Positions 7,592 through 15,767 of a DNA stretch of 64,000 bases are shown in pieces (position 1 is the stretch's first letter; the number at the start of each line of letters is the position of its first letter). The stretch lies in the NCBI RefSeq assembly GCF_049532985.1, contig NZ_CP186693.1, positions 1,426,001-1,490,000 of the forward strand, in the 5' to 3' direction. Below the pieces are notes generated by a model. The model did not search any database. It was not told where the DNA came from and saw nothing but the letters and a program-made list of their open reading frames with translations. Origin of the DNA: Promicromonospora sp049532985. GTDB taxonomy: Bacteria; Actinomycetota; Actinomycetes; Actinomycetales; Cellulomonadaceae. Both the position numbers and the translations under genes were made by a program.

Positions 7592-8587
7592 CTACAAGGT
7601 GGGCCCGGCGTAGCCGGTGCCGGGCACGGGCGGCGCGTCCTGCTGTGGTGCCCGCTGGAGGCTGCCGGAGCTCGGGGGGCGTTGCTGGGCGTAGAGGCGG
7701 TCGTCGATGGCGATGTCGGTGTGCGTGGCCAGTGCCTGGGACAGGAGGCGTCCGAAGTCGCCGCCGATGGGGGCGACGGTCGTGGTCTCGGGGTCGATCG
7801 GGTCGGGAACGATGTTGCCCAGCACGGCCCAGGGCGCGGTGGCGTAGCAGTCGTTGATGAGCATGTCCGGGGCGTCATGGACGTGCACCGGACTGCGGTC
7901 GATGAAGTCCAGGCCGGCGGGCGGGTGGCCGGGTTCGCGGCGGCGCAGCAGGAGCAGGTCCACGGGGCTGTCCAGCAGTGGTGCCCGGCGCAGCGCAGCG
8001 GCGGGCAGGCGCACGGCCCCGATCAGATCGGCATGGTCGGCGATCGAACGGCGCGGCTGGGTGGAAATTCCTTCGAGGAGCTGGTGGTGGGCGGTGGTGA
8101 CTAGGAGCCCACCGGGCCGTAACCAGGCCAGGACGTCGCCGATGATCGCGCTGTGCTCCGCAGCGAGGCGGGTCCTGGTGGAGCGGGTCAGGGCCCGTGT
8201 GTCCGCCAGGGGAAGGTCGGCCAGGGCGAGGTCGGCGGTACCGGCCTCGCGCGTGCCCATGGGCCGTAGCCGCAGCCCGTGGCGCGGCAACAGGCCGGCG
8301 GAGGGCATGCGAGCGGTCAGGAAGAGGCCCTCCTCGTAACCGTCGATGGTGTTGGCAGGCCGGGGCCCGTCGGGCGATGCGCCGGCCAGAAGGTCGGCGT
8401 CTGCTCCGACGGTGAGCAACTTCCCGGTCGTGTACTCCAGGGCACGCAGGTGCGGCCACAGCTGCGCCGCGATGTTCTGGTACGCGACCTCGGCTGACGT
8501 GCTGTCGTGGTTCTGTTGGGCGAGTATCTCCAGGGCCGTGGCCTGGTCGGTCTGGACGAGCTCGATGCGGGATTCGTCGGACTCCAT
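7592..8587 (-). CDS. Adenine-methyltransferase-like protein, paralogue 2
   Basis: 331 residues; ATG 8585-8587 with GAGGAAGG upstream. Close to paralogue 1 along its length: LLTVGADADLLAG (57-69) at the SAM-motif position, DLALADLPLADTRA (119-132) at motif IV, LAWLRPGGLLVTTAHHQLLE (153-172), HADLIGAVRLPAAALRRAPL, DSPVDLLLLRRREPG, then INDCYATAPWAVLGN. The expected catalytic NPPF/NxPF is DLPL, so the enzyme is probably inactive. Downstream of the core the tail is variable and Pro/Gln-rich. The close match to paralogue 1 suggests a tandem duplication with the 6974-7495 gene between them. Confidence 0.7.
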   Translation of the reverse strand: MESDESRIELVQTDQATALEILAQQNHDSTSAEVAYQNIAAQLWPHLRALEYTTGKLLTVGADADLLAGASPDGPRPANTIDGYEEGLFLTARMPSAGLLPRHGLRLRPMGTREAGTADLALADLPLADTRALTRSTRTRLAAEHSAIIGDVLAWLRPGGLLVTTAHHQLLEGISTQPRRSIADHADLIGAVRLPAAALRRAPLLDSPVDLLLLRRREPGHPPAGLDFIDRSPVHVHDAPDMLINDCYATAPWAVLGNIVPDPIDPETTTVAPIGGDFGRLLSQALATHTDIAIDDRLYAQQRPPSSGSLQRAPQQDAPPVPGTGYAGPTL

Positions 8588-8675
8588 GACAGGGCCTTCC
8601 TCATCGTCGGTGCTGGGTTGCTGGTGGGTGGGTTGCTGATGGGGTGGGCCGGTCGATGAGCGGTCCAGATGGCGG

Positions 8676-9644
8676 TCACAGAGACAGGTCGGGTGGCTCG
8701 GGGTGTGGGTGGCTGGGTCCGTGCCGGAGTGTGGCCGGCCGGTGTCCGGTCGCCTGGTCGGTGGCGGTGCTGGTGGGGCCGTGCAGGGCGGCAATCTGGC
8801 CGAACACGGCGGCGAGGCGGCCTGGCCAGGTGCCCTCGGGGTCGTGGACACTCAGCTGTTGCATCCCCCAGCGGTCGGTTGACACCTCCCGGGCGCCCAG
8901 GACGCGGTCGGGGTGAGTGGTGAAGTAGGTGCTGTGGTGCAGCCCTTCCTTCGGTGACCAGTCCACGCGCGGGAACTGCAGGTTCCGGGCGGGCAGCGGG
9001 GTCTGCCTGCGGCGTAGGACCAGGACATCGACAGGTGCGTCGCAGGCCGGCGTGGTGCGCAGGACATGAGAGGGCAGGCGGACCGCGCCGAGGAAGTCGG
9101 CCGTGCGGGCCAGGCGTGCCCAGTGGGATGGGTCAGGGAAGTCCAGGACCGTGTGGTTGGCCAGGAACACCGCGTGCCCACCGGGGGCGAGCGCGTCCAG
9201 TGCTTCGGTGGCCAAGGCATGGAAGTTGTTCAGCCGCGCGATGCGGCCATCGCGGCTGCGCAGGTGGACGTCGCTGTACGGCATCGACACCAGCGCGACG
9301 TCGAACGGGCGCGTCATGCCCAGGTTCAGGGGGAACCGTGCGAACGGGACCGCGTCACGGTCGCCGTCCGGCCGGCCCCCGGGCAGAGGGCCTTGCCACC
9401 GGTCCTGGACCGGCAGCCCTTCTTCGTCGCGGGCCTGGTGCCGGTTCGGGTCGCCCGTGAGCAGTGCCTGCGGGTACACGCCGAATGCCAGCGCCCGCGC
9501 CCGGACCGGGGCGCCCAGGCCTCGCAGCAGGTCACCGAGAATCGGTGCGAGCTGGGCGTGCGCGTCGGCGGCGTCCGTGTGGGCGTGGCTGTCCAGCGCT
9601 GAGATGTCTGCCTTCACTCGGGAAGCCTGCGTGCCGACGGTCAT
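8676..9644 (-). CDS. Adenine-methyltransferase-like protein, paralogue 3
   Basis: 322 residues. Its ATG (9642-9644) overlaps the stop of the DUF4913 gene as ATGA, so it is translationally coupled. The family marks are FDVALVSMPYSDVHL (114-128; motif IV reads SMPY), ALAPGGHAVFLANHTVLDFP, ADFLGAVRLPSHVLRTTPAC, DAPVDVLVLRRRQT and TYFTTHPDRVLG. The last matches the NEYFxxHPexxLG block after the methylase domain of helicase-methylases. The proline-aromatic pair of motif IV is retained but its first residue is Ser, not Asn or Asp. The SAM-motif position (LAFGVYPQALLTGDP) has no glycine cluster. Confidence 0.65.
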   Translation of the reverse strand: MTVGTQASRVKADISALDSHAHTDAADAHAQLAPILGDLLRGLGAPVRARALAFGVYPQALLTGDPNRHQARDEEGLPVQDRWQGPLPGGRPDGDRDAVPFARFPLNLGMTRPFDVALVSMPYSDVHLRSRDGRIARLNNFHALATEALDALAPGGHAVFLANHTVLDFPDPSHWARLARTADFLGAVRLPSHVLRTTPACDAPVDVLVLRRRQTPLPARNLQFPRVDWSPKEGLHHSTYFTTHPDRVLGAREVSTDRWGMQQLSVHDPEGTWPGRLAAVFGQIAALHGPTSTATDQATGHRPATLRHGPSHPHPEPPDLSL

Positions 9645-10651
9645 GACCTGTCCCTCTCATCCGTGCCGGGCCCCTCGGTGACCGGCTCGTCCACCACGGG
9701 CTCACCTGTTGGGGGCTGACCTGGTGCGGGCTCACCCGTGGTCGGGCCGGTGGACAGCACGTCCCGAGCGGGGTCCTCGGGGTCGGGTGTGGGTAGGCGC
9801 CAGGACTGGCGTAGCCGGTTGACCCGCTCGGCGCGGACCTGCTCGATCTCGGCCTGCGCCTGTTCCTCGACCTGGCGGCGCCGGGCGAGATCGTCGGCGA
9901 CAAAGACGGCGAAGTCGGCGGCGCGGTCGGTCACCGGGGCTGGGGTGGGGCTGGGGGCGGGGTTCTCGCCAGGCCAGGTGGTGCGGCGGGTGGGGCGGTC
10001 CTCGGTCAGGGTGGTGCCGCACCGTTGGACCCAGTCCCGTAGCCGGCGTCGGGTGTCGGACAGGTCCCGCAGCCACATCAGCGGGGACCCGGGGTGGGCG
10101 TCCTGGGCGTGACCCGCGAGCCAGGAGGTGCGCAGCGCGGACAGCTCCCAGACCAGCTCGGGGTGCCGGTGCCACATCGGGGGCAGCTCCTGCGGGGTCA
10201 GTCCGAAGTCGTCGCGCAGCCAGTACACGAACGCGTCCAGCTGCCACCACTCCTGCTCGGCCCGGTCCGCGCCCAGGGTGTTCCAGTTGATCGGCACCAC
10301 CGGCTCCGGCTCGGCCGGCAGCAGCAGGTCAGCATCCGTGTGCGCCGCGGCCCCGCCCAGGCCCGAGGTCGCCCGGCTGCTGGGGAACGGGACCGCGTCG
10401 CCGCTGGACTCGTCTGCTACGCCGTCCGGGTCGTCGAGCTCGGGCAGCGGGTCTCCGGGGTGCCAGCCCAGCATCCGCAGCAACGAGAGCTGGGACGGGT
10501 CAACAGGGGCACCGTCCGGTGCTGACAGCGGGTCATCCTGGGGATCGGGGCCCGGCAGGTCAGGTTCCGGCAGGTCGGGTCCCTGCCAGTCGGGTCCCTG
10601 CCGGCCGGGTTCGTTGGGGTCGGTGCCGGGCGTCTGCTCTGGACCGTTCAT
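9641..10651 (-). CDS. DUF4913 domain protein
   Basis: 336 residues. The central part (about residues 125-215; WQLDAFVYWLRDDFGLTPQE, LPPMWHRHPELVWELSALRT, PLMWLRDLSDTRRRLRDWVQ) is the DUF4913 pattern known from actinomycete plasmids and conjugative elements. The N-terminal 100 residues are Pro/Asp-rich with a Q-G-P-D repeat, and a coiled helix (about 240-275, RRRQVEEQAQAEIEQVRAER) precedes a repetitive GEP tail. It is coupled on both sides: its ATG overlaps the SSB stop and its stop overlaps the start of paralogue 3. Function unknown; linkage to SSB suggests DNA processing. Confidence 0.75.
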   Translation of the reverse strand: MNGPEQTPGTDPNEPGRQGPDWQGPDLPEPDLPGPDPQDDPLSAPDGAPVDPSQLSLLRMLGWHPGDPLPELDDPDGVADESSGDAVPFPSSRATSGLGGAAAHTDADLLLPAEPEPVVPINWNTLGADRAEQEWWQLDAFVYWLRDDFGLTPQELPPMWHRHPELVWELSALRTSWLAGHAQDAHPGSPLMWLRDLSDTRRRLRDWVQRCGTTLTEDRPTRRTTWPGENPAPSPTPAPVTDRAADFAVFVADDLARRRQVEEQAQAEIEQVRAERVNRLRQSWRLPTPDPEDPARDVLSTGPTTGEPAPGQPPTGEPVVDEPVTEGPGTDERDRS

Positions 10652-11058
10652 GACGCGCGTCCCGGCTCGGCCCGTACGACGGGTGCGGTGGGGCGGAGGC
10701 GCCGGCGGCTGCGGGTGACCTTGTACCGGGTGCGGGCAGCGTCGTGCCCGAGCCGCCGGGCGACGAACTCCTGGTGCTGCACCCTTTGGCCGTCGCGGGT
10801 GACGTCGTAGGTGTTGACGTGCCCGGAAGCGATGAACGCGTCACCGGCCCGGAACCGGGCCCGGGCGCGCTGGGTCGACTCGTGGAAGACCACCAGGTCG
10901 CAGGTGACCGGCTCGCCGGGCGTGAACGTCTCGCCCTCGTGTCGCCACTGCTGAGCGCGGACCCGCGCCCGCAGCACGGGCACCCCTGCCCGGGTGGTGC
11001 CGGGCCGCAGCCCGGTCAGGAGAACGCCCTCCAAGCTCTGCCGGATGGGGATGGTCAT
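10648..11058 (-). CDS. ssb: Single-stranded DNA-binding protein (SSB-like OB fold)
   Basis: 136 residues. The OB-fold pattern is clear: GVLLTGLRPGTTRAGVPVLR, a middle strand VTCDLVVFHESTQRARARF, then GDAFIASGHVNTYDVTRDGQ and FVARRLGHDAART. This matches short SSB paralogues carried on actinomycete mobile elements; the acidic C-terminal tip of housekeeping SSB is missing and replaced by a basic tail. Expected role: to coat the transferred single strand in donor or recipient. ATG at 11056-11058; its stop overlaps the DUF4913 start as ATGA. Confidence 0.8.
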   Translation of the reverse strand: MTIPIRQSLEGVLLTGLRPGTTRAGVPVLRARVRAQQWRHEGETFTPGEPVTCDLVVFHESTQRARARFRAGDAFIASGHVNTYDVTRDGQRVQHQEFVARRLGHDAARTRYKVTRSRRRLRPTAPVVRAEPGRAS

Positions 11059-11109
11059 GATGGCTCCCTGCTCGGGTCACAGACGCTGGATCGCGCCCAT
11101 GTCCCTTGC

Positions 11110-11117
11110 CAGGTGCA
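11110..11117 (-). promoter_or_regulatory. YGCACCTG motif
   Basis: TGCACCTG on the minus strand, 51 bases before the SSB start, inside the 250-base gap 11059-11307, which otherwise shows no gene. Confidence 0.4.
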
Positions 11118-11307
11118 CGGCCACCACCAGAGAGGGCGCCGGGGGATCCGCGTCAGCCGGGGGCTGTTGGTGGCCTGGGTCTCGTGTGGGCGGATGCTCC
11201 AGGGCTCTGCTCGATCCGGCTTCCGGTCGTGGGCCTACCTCAGAAGCACGCCGGCCGCGGACACGAGCCCGCCGTCGATCAGGCCGGTGGCAGCGTGCAC
11301 CAGGACC

Positions 11308-12027
11308 TCATCCTGCGCGGCGACGGCCAGCAGCCTGGCCGGTGGTTCGGGTGGGGACCGTGGTCGGCGCGGCGGTGTCGTGCCGGGTGACCTCGAAGCG
11401 GGTGCCGGAGTCGTCGGCGCGTGAGCGGCGCACCACGGACAGGTGGGCTTCGCGCAGCCAGTACGCCCCACGCTCCGGGCCGCTCCATCGCGCCTGCTCG
11501 ACGTCGAGTATGAACGCCGAGCCCTCCCAGGAGACCGGCGACAGGATCGTGGCAGCGCGCTGACGCGCCCGGGCCAGGAGCTGGCGGCGCTCGCTCGCGG
11601 TCAGCCGGGCGCGGGGGCCTGCCACGACGATCTCGACACCGTCCAGGAGCGCGGCAAGAACGACGGCCACGTGCCCACGCGCTTCCGGTATAACGACCAC
11701 GCGTTCCAGGTCGACCCCGGCCTCGGCCAGCGCCACCGGGTTGAGCTCGGGCCACCCGACCAGGGCCACCCACCGGTCGCGCTGGGTGACGCCCAGGAGC
11801 CAGCACATCAGGCTCGCGGAGCCTCGAACGGTGACCGCTGCCCCGGTGGGCAGGTCCCCACCGGGCAGCAGCTCGGTTAGGGGAGCGGGGGAGGGTGGGG
11901 TGAGCTCGAGGCCACGCTCGCGCTGCTCGACCGGGGTGTGGTGCTCGACCCCGACGCGGCGCTCGACCGACTGGAGGGCGGCACGAGCGCGCTCCAATGC
12001 TGTCGGAACCACCCCGGAATCGAACAT
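11308..12027 (-). CDS. ImuA'-like RecA-fold protein (SOS mutagenesis type)
   Basis: 239 residues from the ATG at 12025-12027 (a GTG at 12051 would add 8). It resembles actinobacterial ImuA': LTELLPGGDLPTGAAVTVRG and SASLMCWLLGV (degenerate ATP loop), WVALVGWPELNPVALAEAGV, DLERVVVIPEA, VLAALLDGVEIVVAGP, ARLTASERRQLLARARQRAA, then SWEGSAFILDVEQARWSG. In chromosomes ImuA' works with ImuB and DnaE2 in error-prone repair; neither partner is nearby. A LexA-type box overlaps the start codon, so damage control is likely. It may help replicate damaged or single-stranded incoming DNA, or act as a RecA decoy. Confidence 0.7.
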   Translation of the reverse strand: MFDSGVVPTALERARAALQSVERRVGVEHHTPVEQRERGLELTPPSPAPLTELLPGGDLPTGAAVTVRGSASLMCWLLGVTQRDRWVALVGWPELNPVALAEAGVDLERVVVIPEARGHVAVVLAALLDGVEIVVAGPRARLTASERRQLLARARQRAATILSPVSWEGSAFILDVEQARWSGPERGAYWLREAHLSVVRRSRADDSGTRFEVTRHDTAAPTTVPTRTTGQAAGRRRAG

Positions 12028-12035
12028 GCGTTCTA
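12020..12035 (-). promoter_or_regulatory. SOS (LexA) box overlapping the ImuA' start
   Basis: The minus strand reads TAGAAC-GCAT-GTTCGA. The actinobacterial LexA consensus is TCGAAC-N4-GTTCGA; one of the twelve consensus positions differs. The ATG of the ImuA' gene lies in the box centre. Confidence 0.65.
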
Positions 12036-12196
12036 GTGTATGAGTGAACACCGTGGTCTGGTGGCTCGAACGGATCGAGAGCCTGAGCCAGGGACCTGTT
12101 CTGTCGCGGCTGCGGGCGCTGACCAGGTCGACGTCCGCCCGGCGAGGTCTGCCGGTGACCCTCAGCCGGCGGTCGTAACCGCAACCAGGGAGGGGG

Positions 12197-12607
12197 TCAG
12201 AGGTACAGGTCCGTGCTCGCGCCGGGGTGCGTGCCGTGGCCGACGCGCCGGGGCACGCCTGGGCTGGGCTGCTCGGGTGGGCGCAGGAAGCCGGGTGCGG
12301 TCAGCCCGCGCTGGGTCGCGGCACCCCCGATCCGTGTGAAGGCCTCCTGCATCCGATGACCCAGACGGGTCCGGTCGGCGGCCGGGACAAGCCGGGTCGA
12401 GCCGTCGGGCTCGGGCAGGACCCGGCCCAGGACGTGCTCGGGGTGGGCTCGGCCGGCGAGTGTGAGTTGGTCGTCGTGGGGTTCATCGGAGCGCTCCTGT
12501 CGCTTCACGGTCGTGTGCACCGGGCTGGGGGCCAGCGGGACTGGCGGGGCAGATTCACAGTGGCGGTACGGGGTCGGCGGCCTGTCGTGGCCGGTCGGAT
12601 CCGACAC
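12197..12607 (-). CDS. Fragment or short paralogue of the methyltransferase-like family C-terminus
   Basis: 136 residues if started at the ATG 12605-12607, which overlaps the end of paralogue 4 by about 50 bases; an internal GTG near 12510 is also plausible. The informative part, RAHPEHVLGRVLPEPDGSTR followed by LGHRMQEAFTRIGG, matches the HPexxLG block and trailing helix found after the methylase core in paralogues 3-5. The core itself is absent. Third-position GC is very high throughout. It looks like a sixth, truncated family member directly downstream of paralogue 4. Confidence 0.5.
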   Translation of the reverse strand: MSDPTGHDRPPTPYRHCESAPPVPLAPSPVHTTVKRQERSDEPHDDQLTLAGRAHPEHVLGRVLPEPDGSTRLVPAADRTRLGHRMQEAFTRIGGAATQRGLTAPGFLRPPEQPSPGVPRRVGHGTHPGASTDLYL

Positions 12608-13556
12608 CGGCGTGCACCGCGCGTGATGCCAGCCCGGACGCGGACCCGACGTCGAGGGCCGCGACTGTTCGCGTCTCGGCGGTGCTCGTGTGGGTGCGGG
12701 TGATCTGGTCCAGCACGTGCGGGAGCCGGTGCTGCCAGGTGCGCTTGGTGTCGATGACGGCGAGCTGTTCCAGGTCCCACTGGTCGGTCTGGGTCATCGG
12801 CAGGCCCAGGACGTGCTCACGGTGGGAGCGGTAGTAGGTGGTGACGGGGATCCCGGCGCCGGGCATCCACTGCGACCGTGGCACCACGAGGCCCGCGCTG
12901 AGGCTCCCGAGGCCCGGTGTGTGGCGGCGGAAGATCATCAGGTCGGCCGGGGCGTCACACAGGTCCTCGGTCCGCAGCGCGTGGGACGGCAGGCGCGCGG
13001 CGCCGAGGAAGTCCGCGACCTGCCCGGCCTGCTCCCACGGGGTGCGCGCGGAGCCTTCCAGCCCGGCGTTGTCCAAGATGGAGTGGTTGGCCAGCGCGAA
13101 CACGAGCCCGCCTGGTGCGGACCGGTCTAGCGCTGTGGTGAGCTCTTCGTGGAACCGGCGCTGCTGGTAGGACCAGGCCGCCATGCTGCGCACGTGCACG
13201 TCCAGCCCGACCTGGGAGATGACCTGGACGGCGAACGGGCCACCGGCCCGGGGCGCGGCGGGTTGGTGGTTCACGGTGAAGGCGGGGTATGGCCACCGCG
13301 GCGGGGTCTGCGCCTGCCACGGGACGGATCTGTCCCACATGCTCGCCGTCGGGTGCGTCACCGGGGTGGTGCCGATCAGCTGCGCGGACCCGGACCCCAC
13401 GGCCAGGACGTCCGCGCCGGTCGGTACGCCCAGGGCTTGAGCGGTGTGCCAGATCTGCCCGGCCAGGAACTGGTGACCGCTGGTCGCGTCCGCCCCGGCA
13501 TGGGCAGCCATCGCGCGCCGGTCAGCATCGACCAGCTGTTCCTCGTACCGGTCCAT
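12555..13556 (-). CDS. Adenine-methyltransferase-like protein, paralogue 4
   Basis: 333 residues; ATG at 13554-13556 with GGGAGGG upstream. It keeps the best SAM-loop remnant of the set, ADVLAVGSGSAQLIGTTP (48-65), comparable to VLEPGxGxGNFIG of active relatives. Motif IV is lost: FAVQVISQVGLDVHV (108-122) has no N/D-x-P-aromatic. The later blocks are present: APGGLVFALANHSILDN, ADFLGAARLPSHALRTEDLC, DAPADLMIFRRHTPG and TYYRSHREHVLG. It probably binds a partner or DNA rather than methylating. It heads its transcription unit, divergent from the HXXEE gene. Confidence 0.65.
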   Translation of the reverse strand: MDRYEEQLVDADRRAMAAHAGADATSGHQFLAGQIWHTAQALGVPTGADVLAVGSGSAQLIGTTPVTHPTASMWDRSVPWQAQTPPRWPYPAFTVNHQPAAPRAGGPFAVQVISQVGLDVHVRSMAAWSYQQRRFHEELTTALDRSAPGGLVFALANHSILDNAGLEGSARTPWEQAGQVADFLGAARLPSHALRTEDLCDAPADLMIFRRHTPGLGSLSAGLVVPRSQWMPGAGIPVTTYYRSHREHVLGLPMTQTDQWDLEQLAVIDTKRTWQHRLPHVLDQITRTHTSTAETRTVAALDVGSASGLASRAVHAGVGSDRPRQAADPVPPL

Positions 13557-13598
13557 GACACCCTCCCTGCGCTCCTGCCTCGCACTGCGGTCGTTGTT

Positions 13599-13606
13599 CA
13601 GGTGCG
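13599..13606 (-). promoter_or_regulatory. YGCACCTG motif
   Basis: CGCACCTG on the minus strand, 42 bases before the start of paralogue 4, in the divergent region shared with the HXXEE gene. Confidence 0.4.
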
Positions 13607-13755
13607 CGACCGGTGCCGTCGGACAGGCCCGTCGCGGCACAATCACCTCGCCCGCTACAAGCGCGGGGCATCGCCTTGCGCGGCGGGAGACCGCGTTGTT
13701 CTGACCCGTAGTGATGTTGGTGCCGCGCCCGGGGCGGGCCCGTTACCTTCGTACC

Positions 13756-14286
13756 GTGGTGGAGGAAAGCGCGACGGAGACCGTCGGTAGGAGAGTGCCC
13801 GGCCGCTCCCGGCTCGCCCTTCTGTGGTGCGTGGCCATCGTGGCGCTGGCCGTGCACAACGCGGAGGAGCTGGTCCGGGACCTCCCGGGCTGGCAGGCCG
13901 AGCGGCCGTGGCTCCCCGGTGGCGCCGTGTACGGGGACCAGGCTCAGTTCGCGGGCGCACTGGCGATCGTCACCGGTGCGGTGCTGGTGCTGGCCGTCGC
14001 CGCGGTGGCGGGTCGGACGGCGTGGAGTGCGCCCGTGCTGGTGTGCGTCGGCTACGCACTGCTCGTCAACGCCATGGGGCACGTGCTGCTGAGCGTGGTC
14101 ACGTGGAGCCTCATGCCCGGCGTGATCACCTCGGTCCTGGTGCTGGTCCCGGTGGCCGTTCTGCTGGCCCGGACGCTGCCCCCGGTGCGGTGGACGGCCT
14201 CAACCGTGCTGGTCACGCTGGTCGCGGCGGTTGGGCTCGTGCTCGGGTCTCTGGTCATCGCGGCGCTGGTGGGCGCCGTGCTCTGA
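13756..14286 (+). CDS. HXXEE-domain integral membrane protein
   Basis: 176 residues from the GTG at 13756; an ATG at 13714 or GTG at 13711 would add about 15. At residues 33-37 the HNAEE signature of the HXXEE family follows a first hydrophobic helix (LALLWCVAIVALAVHNAEEL). Four more membrane helices follow (GALAIVTGAVLVLAVAAVAG, SAPVLVCVGYALLVNAMGHV, LMPGVITSVLVLVPVAVLLA, STVLVTLVAAVGLVLGSLVI). The family has no settled function. A TACCTT hexamer sits just upstream of the GTG, so translation may be leaderless. It is the only rightward gene within the leftward block 3710-19920 and has no visible conjugation link, so it is probably cargo. Confidence 0.75.
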   Translation: MVEESATETVGRRVPGRSRLALLWCVAIVALAVHNAEELVRDLPGWQAERPWLPGGAVYGDQAQFAGALAIVTGAVLVLAVAAVAGRTAWSAPVLVCVGYALLVNAMGHVLLSVVTWSLMPGVITSVLVLVPVAVLLARTLPPVRWTASTVLVTLVAAVGLVLGSLVIAALVGAVL

Positions 14287-14511
14287 GGTGTTCTCGGGCC
14301 AGTCCCTCGCGTGGCTGCGCGGGCGGATCTGCGTGGCTTTCCGGACCGGCGCTTCGGGGCGAAGCGTAGTTGAGGTCGTCGACGAACCCGTGTCGAGGGC
14401 CGATCAGGGCTTGCACCCCGGCGCTCGGGGAGTTGAGTTCTGTACGGGCCGTCACCGCTTGTTGCCCTGGTGCAGGGGGTGGGCAGGCGTGTGGCGTGTC
14501 CCGTGCAGCGC

Positions 14512-15597
14512 TTACAGGTCCGGGTGGGTGTCGTCCCCGCGAGACCGCTCAGGGGTGTCGGTCCGGTTCTCGGGCGGTCCCGCGGGGCCGGCAGGGTGAT
14601 CGGCGCTGCGTCTGCCAGGCGTGTCGCGTGGCTGACGTGTAGGTCCGTTGCCGGGCGGGCCGCTGGTCGTATCGCCTGGTGCATCTGGCATGGTGGTGGG
14701 CTCGGCGATCAGCTGCCATGAACGGGCGTTACGGACGAACTGGTCGAGCGTGGTGCGTAGGTCGACGACCAGCGGTACCGCGTCGGGCTGGATCGACAGG
14801 CGGGCTGGTCCCCAGGGCATCGGCCGGGCCACGGGCCGGCCGAGCAGGTCACCCGGTCGTTGGTCGAAGTACTCGTTCAACCGGACGGGAACCGAGTCGA
14901 CCGTGACCTCCCGGCTGAGAGCGAATTCCGCCCCGCCAGGACGCTGATCGTCTGGGCGGCGGCGCATCAGCAGGAGGTCGACCGGGCTATCGCATCCGGC
15001 CACGTTCCGAAGCGCCCCTGCCGGCAGGCGTGCGGCGCCGATCAGGTCGGCGAGCTGGGCCATCGCCCGGCGCGGCTGCGCCCGCGGTGCATCCAGGACG
15101 TCGGAGCCGACCAGGACGACGGCGAAGCCACCGGGGGCGGTGTAGGCCAGAGAACTGAGCACAGCCTGGCTCTGCACCTGCCAGTTCCCCTCGCGGAACG
15201 CCCCGTCCTGGTAGACGACATCGGAGAACGGCGTGTTGTGCAGCACGACGTCGAACTGACCCGGCATGTAGCTGGGATGAAACGGGGTCAGCTCCAGTCC
15301 CCGGTGCGGCCAATCCCCGGGCGGGACGTCAGCCTGCAGGTCACCGTGATCCAGGGGGTCCAGGACTCGCCTGCCTTCCGGCAGGCCCGCGAAGGCCTCC
15401 GGCTCGAGCCCACGCACAAGCATCCGCCCACCGGTCACACCGAGTTCGCGCAGCACTCTCCAGGCATGCCGGGCCACCCGGGTATGCGCCATGGTCGCGC
15501 TGGTGTGGGAGTGGTCCCATGTCGCCAGCATGTCGGCCTGCACGACCGGATGATCCAGAGAGAACGAACCATCCTCGGGGAAGGCGGGGCTGCTCAT
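14512..15597 (-). CDS. Adenine-methyltransferase-like protein, paralogue 5 (most canonical)
   Basis: 361 residues; ATG at 15595-15597 with GAGGAG upstream. It is the paralogue closest to the methylase half of helicase-methylase proteins: FDVVLHNTPFSDVVYQDG (115-132) keeps N-x-P-F at motif IV, followed by YTAPGGFAVVLVGSDVLDAP, LADLIGAARLPAGALRNVAG, DSPVDLLLMRRRPDD and LNEYFDQRPGDLLG. The SAM loop position (MLVRGLEPEAFAGLP) still lacks GxG. It may be the only member with residual activity. The last 55 residues are Pro/Thr/Arg-rich. It is coupled to a tiny upstream reading frame by ATGA. Confidence 0.7.
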   Translation of the reverse strand: MSSPAFPEDGSFSLDHPVVQADMLATWDHSHTSATMAHTRVARHAWRVLRELGVTGGRMLVRGLEPEAFAGLPEGRRVLDPLDHGDLQADVPPGDWPHRGLELTPFHPSYMPGQFDVVLHNTPFSDVVYQDGAFREGNWQVQSQAVLSSLAYTAPGGFAVVLVGSDVLDAPRAQPRRAMAQLADLIGAARLPAGALRNVAGCDSPVDLLLMRRRPDDQRPGGAEFALSREVTVDSVPVRLNEYFDQRPGDLLGRPVARPMPWGPARLSIQPDAVPLVVDLRTTLDQFVRNARSWQLIAEPTTMPDAPGDTTSGPPGNGPTRQPRDTPGRRSADHPAGPAGPPENRTDTPERSRGDDTHPDL

Positions 15598-15767
15598 CGG
15601 AAAGCTCCTCGTGCGACGGGTGAAGCGTTCACAGACCAGGTGCACAACCCGGCGAACGGGAGGTAGAGGCCCGGCTGCTGGCCCGAGCGCTCGGCCGTCG
15701 GATCGTCGTCGGCGAGGCGCTGTTTGGGGGCGGACGGCACAGGGGGAGAGGTAGGCGAGTCGCTCAT
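15594..15767 (-). CDS. Small open frame coupled to paralogue 5
   Basis: 57 codons (MSDSPTSPPVPSAPKQRLAD at the start), ATG 15765-15767, stop overlapping the next start as ATGA. The first 40 codons have high third-position GC, the rest less. No family. A CACACCTG variant of the element motif lies 6 bases before its ATG, as at two other genes. It may be a translated leader rather than a functional protein. The rest of the 285-base gap up to 15882 shows nothing. Confidence 0.35.
   Translation of the reverse strand: MSDSPTSPPVPSAPKQRLADDDPTAERSGQQPGLYLPFAGLCTWSVNASPVARGAFR
15637..15644 (-). promoter_or_regulatory. YGCACCTG motif
   Basis: TGCACCTG on the minus strand, 39 bases before the start of paralogue 5 and inside the small open frame. 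Confidence 0.4.

Noticed and set aside
12301..12486. A 61-codon frame with a good AGGAGCG site
   Set aside because: Ser/Pro-rich nonsense overlapping the better supported frame that contains the HPEHVLG block.
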